Below are positions 1 through 8,900 of a DNA stretch of 64,000 nucleotides, in pieces. This DNA is from CAUZFZ01 sp963579025 (GTDB lineage: Bacteria > Planctomycetota > Planctomycetia > Planctomycetales > Planctomycetaceae): NCBI GenBank assembly GCA_963579025.1, contig CAUZFZ010000017.1:27642-91641 (forward strand), in the 5' to 3' direction. Made by a program: the position numbers and the translations under genes. Position 1 is the first letter of the stretch; each line of letters starts with the position of its first letter. Below the pieces are notes generated by a model. The model ran no database searches. It saw nothing but the letters and a program-made list of their open reading frames with translations, and was not told the origin of the DNA.

Positions 1-457
1 GTGTGTCGGTAATATTCAGCGTACCCGTGATCCGGTCGTTGCCGTTGCCGCCATCGACATCGACTTCATTCAGCGACGTGAAGAAGGCCGATGTCACGCC
101 GCTCAGGTCGATCACATTGTCGCCAGCTCCACCGTCGACAAGGATTCTCTGAACCTGGGTCGTTGGAACTGACGCCACGGTTGGAATCGGCGCACCGTTA
201 CCGAGCACTTGCAGGAGTCCCGGATTCGACGGATTGACACCGATCGTGATGCTGTCGTTCGTCGTGGCCAGCACGTTCAATTCTGTACCGAAGAAGAACG
301 CGCTAACCGTCAGCAGCGAGCGGTCTTCAAGTGCCTGAACTGATTGGGAGACGCTCGCCTGACGTTCCGCTCTCTGCACCACGCGACGATGCGACATTTG
401 CCGATGGCGAATTCGGCGCGCTGACGAAGACCCGTACGTCCAGGATGGAAGATTCAT
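1..457 (-). CDS. LEPR-XLL/RTX-type extracellular protein, 5' part only
   Basis: N-terminal 152 codons of a gene that continues past the left edge of the window. The start is ATG at 457, chosen because AGGAA lies about 8 bases upstream and because the product begins MNLPSW, matching the M-x3-[P/S]-W start of three paralogues further right. The sequence LEDRSLLT at residues 43-50 is the planctomycete LEPR-XLL-type motif. After it comes a module ending in DGGAGDNVIDLSGVTSAFF, nearly the same as in the genes at 33128 and 37207, and then the first RTX-like repeat (GGNGNDRITG). Probably a secreted or cell-surface calcium-binding protein. Its core domains lie outside the window. A later in-frame ATG at 397 is possible. 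Confidence 0.75.
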   Translation of the reverse strand, partial: MNLPSWTYGSSSARRIRHRQMSHRRVVQRAERQASVSQSVQALEDRSLLTVSAFFFGTELNVLATTNDSITIGVNPSNPGLLQVLGNGAPIPTVASVPTTQVQRILVDGGAGDNVIDLSGVTSAFFTSLNEVDVDGGNGNDRITGTLNITDT

Positions 458-632
458 CACGTCGTTCCTGCAGAAATGCCGGGACGCGCCGTCCCTGAGC
501 GATCGGGAATGCGTTTGCATCCCAATAGGTCAATCCATGACCGTCGTGCAGCGGCTTGGCCTGTGGCCCTCTGGCAGCGCCTGCCCTGCCCAACCTCATA
601 ATCGGGCTGATTCACAGAACACGACTCATTCG

Positions 633-646
633 CCATACCGGTATGG
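633..646. promoter_or_regulatory. 14-bp perfect palindrome, possible operator
   Basis: CCATACCGGTATGG is a perfect palindrome 176 bases upstream of the left-edge RTX gene start and downstream of the terminator of the preceding gene. Its position fits an operator or promoter element for that gene. No regulator is known; the function is inference. Confidence 0.3.
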
Positions 647-704
647 ATGCCATACTACCGGCAAAGTTCCCGGATTGAATGGTCCGACCGCCGTTTCCCG
701 GGGA

Positions 705-737
705 ACAAAAAAGCCCGCTCTCATGCGAGAGCGGGCT
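705..737 (-). terminator. Rho-independent terminator of the propeller/peroxidase operon
   Basis: On the minus strand an 11-base perfect stem (AGCCCGCTCTC paired with GAGAGCGGGCT, four-base loop) is followed by a run of six T. It lies about 90 bases after the stop of the beta-propeller gene, which is the expected place and orientation. Confidence 0.9.
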
Positions 738-824
738 GATCTGACTTTTGTGTCATTCGCGGCCTGGCTGCGTACTCTGCTTTACCAGGCTTCACATTGA
801 TACGGCTTAGTCTGTTGCATCAGT

Positions 825-1856
825 TCATTGCAGTCCGGACACCTTGAGGAGCTGGCCAGCGGGTTTGTCGCTGCCTTCGGCCGCAGTTCCGAACACGGCG
901 ATGTACAGGTTTCCGTCGTCATCAAACGCGAGTCCCGTCGGCTTGTCGAGGGGCAGAATCTTTCTGGCCTTCGCTTCGGTCGCGTCTTTTTTGCCGGTTA
1001 TGAGATGGAAGAGCCCGCCCGCGGCAGCGTCGACCCACGAGAAATCAGTCGCGTACAGTTTGCCACCTGGGCTGTAGGCGAGTCCGGCGACGTCGTTGAG
1101 CCCCGTTGTCAGGTTTCGCTGCATCTTTCCGTTCGCCGAATAGAACGTGATCAGGCTGTCACCGGCCTGATTGACTTCGCCGATCTGCCCCACAACCACG
1201 CCCTTACCGGACTTGTTGAAGGTAATCGGACCAGGTGCATCAACTTCGGTGGCTTCCTTCGTGGCGATCTTCAGACGCAGTTTTCCAGGTTTTCCGTCGG
1301 TCACTTTCGATGAGGCGACCCAGCCCTTGGTGTCGTCGCCGTTGCACGTCACGAAAATCCAGCCTTCGTTTGCGGCTACGCCGTAGAAGTTGCCCTCACC
1401 CTTGATGGATTCGTCGCTGGCGGGAATCGGGCCGAGTGTGACTGCAGCCTTGCTTTCCATCTGCGGTTGGGAAGCCGCTTCCTTGCCAACCTTGAAGATG
1501 CGGACCAGCTCTTCACCGTCCACGCGACTGCCGCCACCCACGACCAGCGTCTCGGCATCCCAGAACGCGAGGCCCAGCGGACCGATCGGGTACTTGGGCC
1601 CCTTACCGTAGATGTCGGTGGGTTCCACATAGCCGGTGACTTCGGCGGTGACTTTTCCAGAGGCCGGGTCATATCGGTGCACGCCGGCATGACTGGCGAT
1701 AAAGACATGCCCCGTGCCTGGCTGGACAGCGAGACCGGTCGGGTTATCAAGCCCTTCGGCAACAACCTTCGATTCAGGTTTCGCGGCCTGCGCATTCAGC
1801 GTGGCAGCCGCGATGACGAGACCGCCCAGAATCAGGGTAAATGGATGTTTCAGCAT
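825..1856 (-). CDS. Secreted beta-propeller (SMP-30/NHL-like) protein
   Basis: About 343 residues. The start is ATG at 1856 (MLKHPFTLILGG...), because it opens a clean signal peptide with a hydrophobic core and an Ala-x-Ala end near residue 25; an upstream in-frame ATG at 1910 would bury this signal. The mature protein has recurrent propeller strands such as GLDNPTGLAVQPGTGHVF, DVAGLAYSPGGKLYATD and DKPTGLAFDDDGNLYIA, typical of SMP-30/gluconolactonase/NHL folds. It lies 82 bases downstream of the di-haem peroxidase gene on the same strand and ends in a strong terminator, so the two form an operon. A periplasmic binding or lactonase-like role is possible, but no catalytic residues are recognised with confidence. 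Confidence 0.8.
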   Translation of the reverse strand: MLKHPFTLILGGLVIAAATLNAQAAKPESKVVAEGLDNPTGLAVQPGTGHVFIASHAGVHRYDPASGKVTAEVTGYVEPTDIYGKGPKYPIGPLGLAFWDAETLVVGGGSRVDGEELVRIFKVGKEAASQPQMESKAAVTLGPIPASDESIKGEGNFYGVAANEGWIFVTCNGDDTKGWVASSKVTDGKPGKLRLKIATKEATEVDAPGPITFNKSGKGVVVGQIGEVNQAGDSLITFYSANGKMQRNLTTGLNDVAGLAYSPGGKLYATDFSWVDAAAGGLFHLITGKKDATEAKARKILPLDKPTGLAFDDDGNLYIAVFGTAAEGSDKPAGQLLKVSGLQ

Positions 1857-1938
1857 TGTGGACTCACTTCTTATTGGAGGGGAGGGTGCGATGTTTGTGG
1901 AGAAATTCACAGTCCGAGGATCGTCGGGCAGAACGTGC

Positions 1939-2949
1939 TTACTCCGGAAGCTTCGGCGGCTTGTGATCCGGGTAATCCAGACTGCTGAGACCTTCTTTAA
2001 GAAAGGTCACAAGGTCCTTCTTGTCGCCCGCTGTCAGCCGCAGTGGAAACAGGTCTTCGTCCAGGTAATCGTTTGCGATGCCGCCTTTGGTGTAGTGCTC
2101 TACAACATCTTCAAGCGTCTTCAGACTGCCGTCGTGCATGTACGGGGCCGTTTTCGCGATCTCCCGCAATGTGGGAGTCTTGAACGCTCCGCGATCACCT
2201 TCCAGGCGGCTGACCACCTCGCGCCCTGGGTCGGGTTTCTTCTGGTCCGTCCCGATCCCCACGTTGTGGTACGAGTTGTCCGAGAAATTGGGACCGCTGT
2301 GGCATGCCGAGCAGTTGGCCTTACTAAAGAACAGCTTGCGACCGCGCTCGGCGACTTCCGAAAGAGCCGTCTTGTCGCCAGCTTTGAAAGCGTCGTAGGG
2401 CGCGTTCCCGGACAACACGGTCCGTTCGTAGGCGGCAATGGCCTTGCCGATGCCGTCGGATGTCACGTCGCTGCCGAAGACGTCCTTGAACTGAGACCGA
2501 TATCCCTCGATGGCATTCAGTTTCTTCACGACGGACTCAAGCGTTTCAGCCATCTCGATGGGATTCTGAATCGGTCCAAGAGCCTGCTCTTCCAGCGATG
2601 CGGCGCGTCCATCCCAGAATTGCTGACGATAGTAAGCGGCATTGATCACGCTGGGAGCACTGCGTCCGCCTTTGGCGCCGCCAACTCCAGTTGCAAATCG
2701 CTCGCCGTTGCTGAAGCCCTTTTTCGGATCGTGACAACTCGCGCACGACACAGTGCCGTCTTTGGACAGGCGTCCGTCAAAGTACAACTGCTTGCCCAGC
2801 TCGATCTTTGCCGCCGACGGTGGATTGTCGGCCGGCCATTTGACGGGCTTGAGTCCCGCAGGCACGTCGGTCGTCTGAGCCGACGCGGCGCTGACGAACA
2901 GCGGCAGGGCGGGAAGTACGGCGATTGTGAAGCGACAAAGAAGTCGCAT
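1939..2949 (-). CDS. Di-haem cytochrome c peroxidase (CcpA/MauG family)
   Basis: About 336 residues with an N-terminal signal peptide (MRLLCRFTIAVLPALPLF...). Two c-type haem motifs are seen, CASCH at residues 69-73 and CSACH at 213-217, the arrangement of bacterial di-haem peroxidases. Family features include GRLSKDGTVSCASCH and the C-terminal YMHDGSLKTLEDVVEHY. The expected role is peroxide reduction or MauG-like oxidation in the periplasm. The start is ATG at 2949; a GTG seven codons upstream (2970) is possible. First gene of the operon with the beta-propeller gene, suggesting the propeller is a partner or companion secreted protein (inference). Confidence 0.92.
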   Translation of the reverse strand: MRLLCRFTIAVLPALPLFVSAASAQTTDVPAGLKPVKWPADNPPSAAKIELGKQLYFDGRLSKDGTVSCASCHDPKKGFSNGERFATGVGGAKGGRSAPSVINAAYYRQQFWDGRAASLEEQALGPIQNPIEMAETLESVVKKLNAIEGYRSQFKDVFGSDVTSDGIGKAIAAYERTVLSGNAPYDAFKAGDKTALSEVAERGRKLFFSKANCSACHSGPNFSDNSYHNVGIGTDQKKPDPGREVVSRLEGDRGAFKTPTLREIAKTAPYMHDGSLKTLEDVVEHYTKGGIANDYLDEDLFPLRLTAGDKKDLVTFLKEGLSSLDYPDHKPPKLPE

Positions 2950-3371
2950 GAGTTCACACCAGTAGATCACAGAGGAAGTCCTGGGCGGTGCGGGTCACGG
3001 GGGCAGTGCAAACTGCCGAGGCAGGAAACGCTGGGGCGTTACAGCAATGCAGCGAGGTTGGATGAGGCGGGTCAGCGGAGGGACTGTAGTGATCGAGTTG
3101 AAAGCCCCGCAACCGACCCGCGCCGCGTCGCTGGCAATCATGGTTTGAGACATACACACTCTGTCCGAGCCCTTTCTTCGGAGAGCGGACAGCCTGTGTC
3201 TGCAACCAATGAGATCCTGTCCAATCTGGACACGAACTGGATCGTCGATGACGTGCGACGGGACACGGGCAACGGGGATTGGGCCGGTGTCCTCTGATCT
3301 GCCGTCATCCGCAGTATCAGCGTCACTCGCGGCCAACTTACTACCTGGCGTCAGGTCAAAGAGGCGAAAGC
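2950..3371. other. Divergent intergenic region
   Basis: 422 bases between the divergent peroxidase and gamma-glutamyltranspeptidase genes, so it must carry both promoters. CTGTCCG at 3171-3177 and CGGACAG at 3186-3192 form a 7-base inverted repeat. I see no convincing gene and no clear promoter consensus. Confidence 0.5.
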
Positions 3372-5120
3372 ATGCTCCGGAAACTTCCTGTCGGCCTGAC
3401 CCTGGTGATCGCAATTGGAGCACCTATGACGGACGAGTTTGAACCATTCGCTGAACAGTCACAGGTCCTGGGTGCCGGTTATGACCGGCCGGTCGGTGAT
3501 CCAAATCAAAGCCGGTCGGTGGTCATCGCGACAAACGGCATCGTCGCGACGAGCCATCCGCTTGCGGCTCAGGTCGGACTGGACATCCTGAAGTCCGGCG
3601 GCAATGCGGCGGACGCCGCCATCGCGGCCAGCGCGATGATCGGCCTCGTGGAACCCATGAGCTGCGGCATCGGCGGAGACCTGTTTGTCATCTACTGGGA
3701 TGCGAAGACGGAGAAACTGCATGGCCTGAACGCCAGCGGCCGCAGTCCGTATGGCATTAATCGAGACGTCATCAAGAAGCAGGGGCTTTCAGAGATTCCG
3801 ACTTACAGTCCGCTCGCCTGGTCGGTCCCCGGATGTGTCGATGGCTGGGACGAACTGCGCAGCCGCTTCGGATCAAAGCCCTTTGATGAGCTGCTCGCTC
3901 CGTCGATCTCGTACGGCGAGTCTGGATTCCCGGTGACACAGATCATCGCCAGCTACTGGGAACGCGCTGAGGAACGGCTCAGTAAGTGGCCATCATCCGT
4001 GAAGACATACCTTCCAGGTGGCGGGGCACCTCGTGAGGGTGAGATTTTTCGAAATCCGCTGCTTGCGGCGTCGTATCGAGCCATCGCCGATGGCGGACGT
4101 GACGCGTTCTACAAAGGCTCGATTGCCAGACAGATTGTCGAGTTCAGCGAGGCCAACGGCGGCTATTTTTCCATGCGGGATTTCGCCGATCACACGTCGG
4201 ACTGGGTCGAACCGGTCTCAACGACATACCGTGGACACGAAGTCTGGGAACTGCCGCCAAACGGACAGGGCATTGCTGCACTCGAGATGCTCAATGTGAT
4301 CGAAGCCTACGATGTCCGCGCCATGGGGCATAACTCGGCCGACCTGCTGCACCTGTTTGTCGAAGCGAAGAAGCTGGCCTTCGCGGACCGGGCGAAGTTC
4401 TACGCCGATCCGGACTTCAACCGGTTGCCGACCGCAGAACTGATCTCGAAAGAGTATGGCGAGCGACAACAGAAGCGGATCAACATGCAGCGGGCCGCGA
4501 CGGACGTGCCCGCTGGTGATCCCAAGCTGGGACATGGCGACACGATCTATCTGACAGTCGTCGACAAGGACCGCAACTGCTGCTCGTTCATCCAGAGTAA
4601 CTATCACGGCTTCGGCTCACAGATCGTCACGGGTGACGTCGGATTCGCGATGCAGAACCGTGGTCAGCTCTTCGCTCTGGATGACGATCACTTGAATCGC
4701 CTGGAGCCGCACAAGCGTCCGTTCCACACCATCATTCCGGCCTTCGTCACGAAGGATGGCAAACCATTCTTCTGCTTCGGAGTCATGGGCGGCGACATGC
4801 AGCCGCAGGGGCACGTGCAGGTTCTGATGAACATCATTGATTTCGACATGAACGTGCAGGAAGCCGGCGACGCGGCGCGAGTCCAGCACTTCGGATCTCA
4901 AACTCCGACGGGACGCCCCATGGAAGAAGGCGGCGGTCGAGTCGGCATCGAATCCGGTATCCCGCTGGAATCGGCACGGGAACTGATCGAGCGAGGCCAC
5001 AAGCTGGTCAAAGCAATCGGTTCGTTCGGCGGCTATCAGGGAATCCTGATCGATTGGAAGAACGGCACACTGCACGGCGCGACCGAAGCCCGCAAAGACG
5101 GAGCCGCCGTTGGTTATTGA
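3372..5120 (+). CDS. ggt: Gamma-glutamyltranspeptidase
   Basis: About 582 residues from ATG 3372 (MLRKLPVGLTLVIAIG...), which opens a hydrophobic stretch that may be a signal peptide. An in-frame upstream start at 3279 is less likely. N-terminal-nucleophile hydrolase family: residues include GGNAADAAIAASAMIGLVEP and CGIGGDLFVIYW. The autocleavage/catalytic Thr is T391 in HGDTIYLTVVD, followed by NYHGFGSQ and GVMGGDMQPQGHVQ. It should cleave itself into large and small subunits and hydrolyse or transfer gamma-glutamyl groups such as those of glutathione. The stop overlaps the convergent PEP-CTERM gene by seven bases. Confidence 0.93.
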   Translation: MLRKLPVGLTLVIAIGAPMTDEFEPFAEQSQVLGAGYDRPVGDPNQSRSVVIATNGIVATSHPLAAQVGLDILKSGGNAADAAIAASAMIGLVEPMSCGIGGDLFVIYWDAKTEKLHGLNASGRSPYGINRDVIKKQGLSEIPTYSPLAWSVPGCVDGWDELRSRFGSKPFDELLAPSISYGESGFPVTQIIASYWERAEERLSKWPSSVKTYLPGGGAPREGEIFRNPLLAASYRAIADGGRDAFYKGSIARQIVEFSEANGGYFSMRDFADHTSDWVEPVSTTYRGHEVWELPPNGQGIAALEMLNVIEAYDVRAMGHNSADLLHLFVEAKKLAFADRAKFYADPDFNRLPTAELISKEYGERQQKRINMQRAATDVPAGDPKLGHGDTIYLTVVDKDRNCCSFIQSNYHGFGSQIVTGDVGFAMQNRGQLFALDDDHLNRLEPHKRPFHTIIPAFVTKDGKPFFCFGVMGGDMQPQGHVQVLMNIIDFDMNVQEAGDAARVQHFGSQTPTGRPMEEGGGRVGIESGIPLESARELIERGHKLVKAIGSFGGYQGILIDWKNGTLHGATEARKDGAAVGY

Positions 5121-5698
5121 CTGCAGTCGAGGTGGAGATGGGCGAGTACGTTTCGACGCCTTCGCCTGCGGATCAACACACCCAATGCAATGGTGCCGCA
5201 GCACGCCAGTGTCGATGGTTCAGGAACAGTGCTACTACCGGCGAGTGCCGGAGCCGCGTAACCGATGCTCGGAACAACAAGGGGCTGGACATTGCCATTG
5301 ATGACGTTGGCATCCCAATCCGCAATGCCAGCAGCGTTGTCGAACACATTAGCATTAATCTCGACGTTGCCCACGCTGTCATGTGTGGGCGCCAGAATTC
5401 GGATACCGGTAGTGTTGGAGTCGATATTCTGGGCCGTTGCCGCGGAATCCAGCTCAGCGATCAGGGCTGTGGCGAGTGCGGATGAATCGGCTGCCGGGAC
5501 CAGGCCAGCCGGTATGGTGTTGGGGTCGACATTGTAGGTAATCTCGAAGTCGTAGGTCGTACCGGACACAGTGATACCGGTGATGCTCGTCGGTCGAAAT
5601 GTCCCCGCAAAATCGGTGAAGACGACGGCCGCGAATGCTGTGTCTGGGGATGTGGCCCACGGTATTGTGATGCCAATGACAAATAGAAATCTCCACAT
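5114..5698 (-). CDS. PEP-CTERM sorting-domain protein
   Basis: 194 residues. A signal peptide (MWRFLFVIGITIPWA...AFA) is followed by a beta-rich, low-Cys body and a C-terminal VPEPSTLACCGTIALGVL then RRRRRR: the PEP motif, a short hydrophobic segment and a basic tail that define exosortase substrates. The body was not assigned to a family. No exosortase gene is seen in this window. Ten more residues after the Arg cluster (ending HLDCSQ) make the tail slightly longer than usual. Confidence 0.85.
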   Translation of the reverse strand: MWRFLFVIGITIPWATSPDTAFAAVVFTDFAGTFRPTSITGITVSGTTYDFEITYNVDPNTIPAGLVPAADSSALATALIAELDSAATAQNIDSNTTGIRILAPTHDSVGNVEINANVFDNAAGIADWDANVINGNVQPLVVPSIGYAAPALAGSSTVPEPSTLACCGTIALGVLIRRRRRRNVLAHLHLDCSQ

Positions 5699-5942
5699 GA
5701 CCGACGCCTTGCTGCCTCAGGGTACGCTGCGGACCCGACTCGTCTTTCACGGGATGTTGAGCTGCGGGATCCGTGGTCTCGTCCAATAGTGGCGATCCCG
5801 ATGGAGCAAGCAATGGTGATTCCTGCTGATGAATGACTCTGGGTTCCATCGCCGACGATATGACAGTTCTGACAGAACGTTTCGGGCACCTGCAACGTCG
5901 TCCTCCTCCTCCTACTGCTGTCGATTTCACCATGGACGTCCG

Positions 5943-8900
5943 TCAAGAGACGGGCGCGTCGACGTCTTCGGAGTCGACGATTTCCACGGAACTGTCGTCT
6001 TCGTCATTGGACCAGACTGGTTCCGGGACACGCATTCCGCTGTAGGCTTCGTGGTCCTGGATGAAACGCTGATACCGTGCATCCAGTGTGGAACCGTGAC
6101 CCTGTCCCGCCCTCTGGTAGTTGTTCGCTCGATTCCAGCGGAGAAACGTCCGCAGCAGTTCAACAATCGCAACGAGCCCAATCAACATTGCGGCCCAGCC
6201 GTATGTTGACCACGAGTATTCCTGGCCCAAATCCTGTGTGAGGTACGCGCCACCCATCCCCATCGACACGCACGCCAGAGTACCATCGAGCCACATCTTG
6301 CGTTTCAGTTTGCCCTGTGAATGCGTTGTCAGAGCGTTACGGGCGGATTCATTCGCGACGTTCCGCAGCGACGAAATCGTCATTCTCTGAGCCAGTTCCC
6401 GTTGCTTGACCAGGGCAGTTTCTTTGCTTTTCGCATCGTCGGTCGTCGCCTCGTCCCGCCATCCCGCTCGGGCGCTGGATCGGTCAATTTCCGGACCAGT
6501 CGGCGCGACGCTATCTGCCCACGCGGGTTTCGTGGTTTCCAACGGTTCTTCAATCGACAGGTCATCGTGGACCGCACTCGCCGACTCATCCGCCTGGTCA
6601 CTTGAGTCCGGAGACTCGGCCGGGTTGGCCTTCTTCTTCATGCCGAACATCGACGCCAGCAGTGTGCGAAACGCCTTCAACTGTTCTGCTTCGCCATCCC
6701 CAGCGTCCTGCGCTTTGTCGGCCAGCTCAGTGACGGGGACTGCGTTGGTTGGGACGTTCTCTACCTTTTGTCCTCCAAAAAGATTCCCGGTTGTTTCGGC
6801 GTGCGACTCATCCTGGGAATGCCAACTGTCCGGCTCCTCGGAACCCGCCGGGAGATTCCCGTCCGCAGCCGGATCCCGCTTGCGATTGCCGACCTTATCA
6901 GTGGGATCCTGGTCAAATGCGTCGGAGGCTTCAGCGAGGTGTCTGGCGGTCTCGCCGCGTTCATCACGCAGCGCTTCGACCTGGGACTCGATCTCGTCGA
7001 CCTGCTGCTGCAATTCGGCCGATAGCCCCTCCGCGTCGGGTTCGTCAAAGATATCGTCGAACAGCGCTTCGGCACTGACGTCCAGGTCAATCGTCCGTTC
7101 CACATCAGCCGGGTTAATAGACTCGTCCAGTACACCGTCGATGCCATCGTCGTCACCAAGGACGTTATTCAACACATCAAGGTATCGTGACTGCTCCTGC
7201 GTGAGCTGCTCTTTCACAGCAGAAAACTGCGACGCCATCGCGTTCAACTGCTGACGTTCGACATTGCGGGCGCGCCGTTCGTAAGCCAGCTCCTCCATGG
7301 CCAGTTCCAGCCGGGCCTTCACGCTGGATTCGTCGTTGTCATCGAAGTTCCCGGAAAGCTGTTCGCGTCGCGCGTCGAGCTGCGAGCGTTCAGACAGCAG
7401 CCGTTCGAGCTTCTGTGTCATGACCGCCAACTGTGCCTGCAAACCCTCTCGATTCGCGTCGAGTGACCGGGTCGCGCCGCGAATCTCCGATTCCTTCTTT
7501 GCCAGTTCCCGTTTGCGGTTCGCCAGACGCTGCCGTTCCGACACTGACGACTGGCGGACCTCCTGCATTTCGTACTGTCCCGCCTGAACTCTCGATTCAA
7601 GATCACGGGCCCGACGACGCTCCTGTTCTCGAGCCTGACGTTCCGCCTGCAGTTCCTCGATTGCATGCTCCAACCGACCAGCCAGATCGCGGGCCTGCAG
7701 ACTCACGTCATGATTCTGCGTGACCAGTTTGTTTCGCTCGCTGTCCAGCCGTTCCCAGTCAGACTTCAGCTTCTCGCGCCCCGTCCCGATTTGCGACATC
7801 TGCGATTCGACGTTCTGGTGCTCGATCTGCAGTTCCTCGCGCAGACTGTTCAGTTCCATGTCCTTTTGAGTCAGCCGCATCTGCAGCGAAGACAGTTCGT
7901 CCTCGCGAGCCGACACGCTCAATCGATACGACTGAATCTGTTCGCCATCCGTCGCTACGCGCGTCCGCGTTTCCGCAAGCTGCGCCTGTTCCGCTGCCAG
8001 TCGCTGTTCCATTTGAGCCAGACGCTGTCGTTCATCGTCCCGGTTGACACGTTCGTTCTGCAGATCACTCAGCGAGGCTTCAACGCGATTGAGCAGTTCC
8101 TGTTGAGCTTCGGTCGGGTCACCACCACCGGTCAGAATCTGCTGCTCAAGTTCGGCCGCTCGCTGACGATCAGCATCCCGCTGTTCGCGTTCCACTTTGA
8201 GTTCCGCGAGTGCTGATTCCAGTCGCGTCGTCAGGTCGTGTTCGCGTTCGACGAACTGCGAATTCTGCTCGGCCAACTGGACCTTGTCAGTTTCCACGCG
8301 ATGCCGTTCGCCCCGTACATCCGCGTGCTCGCCATTCAGCTCCTCGACTCGTTGCTGCATGGCCTCACGGTCTTCGTTCAAGGCCGACTTGGCATCGCCA
8401 AGCTGAGTTTCCAGCAACTCCAGTTTCTTCTTCAGCGCGTCGATGTGCTGACGATCGGCGGCGACCTCGGCCTTTTCGGTTTCCACCCGCGCCAAGTCAG
8501 CGTCGATACGCGTCTTCTCCGCCTCAAGCTTCGCGTATTGAGATTCGACGCGTGCCTGTTCCAGCGCCAGACGCGCCCGTTCGGCTGAAACCTCGCCGCG
8601 TTCGGATTCCAGTTGGGTCTGTGTCTGATTGAGTTGCTCGCGCTGCTGCTTCAACTCGTCGCGGTCCTTCGTCGTGGCGTTCAACTCGCGGTCCAGTTCC
8701 TCCCGCGCCGAGTCCAGTTCGTGCTGCTGCTCGTCGAAGCACTCACGGTCGGATTCGAGCTTCTGTAACTCCGCCTGCAGTTGTGCATCGCGAAGTTCCA
8801 GTTGCTCGCGGTCCCCACTGAGTTGCTCGATCTGCGATTCAAGCTGAGTCTTCTCCGACTGGAGCTGTTCTTCGCGACCTTCCAGATCAGCAACTAGCGC

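Larger units (their letters stand above)
458..824. other. Intergenic region with terminator and palindrome
   Basis: 367 bases between the start of the left-edge RTX gene and the stop of the beta-propeller gene, both on the minus strand. It holds a strong intrinsic terminator (705-737) and a 14-base perfect palindrome (633-646). Short open frames here show no recognisable protein character. Confidence 0.6.

Noticed and set aside
1714..3297. Long plus-strand open frame (527 codons) over the di-haem peroxidase
   Set aside because: It is antisense to a gene with two CxxCH motifs and a signal peptide. Its own product has no domain character; it arises from codon bias.
5461..5946. Minus-strand frames with a CxxCH-like FCQNCH motif between the PEP-CTERM and FHA genes
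   Set aside because: A single CxxCH in a frame with no signal peptide or further conservation, overlapping the end of the FHA gene and the start of the PEP-CTERM gene.
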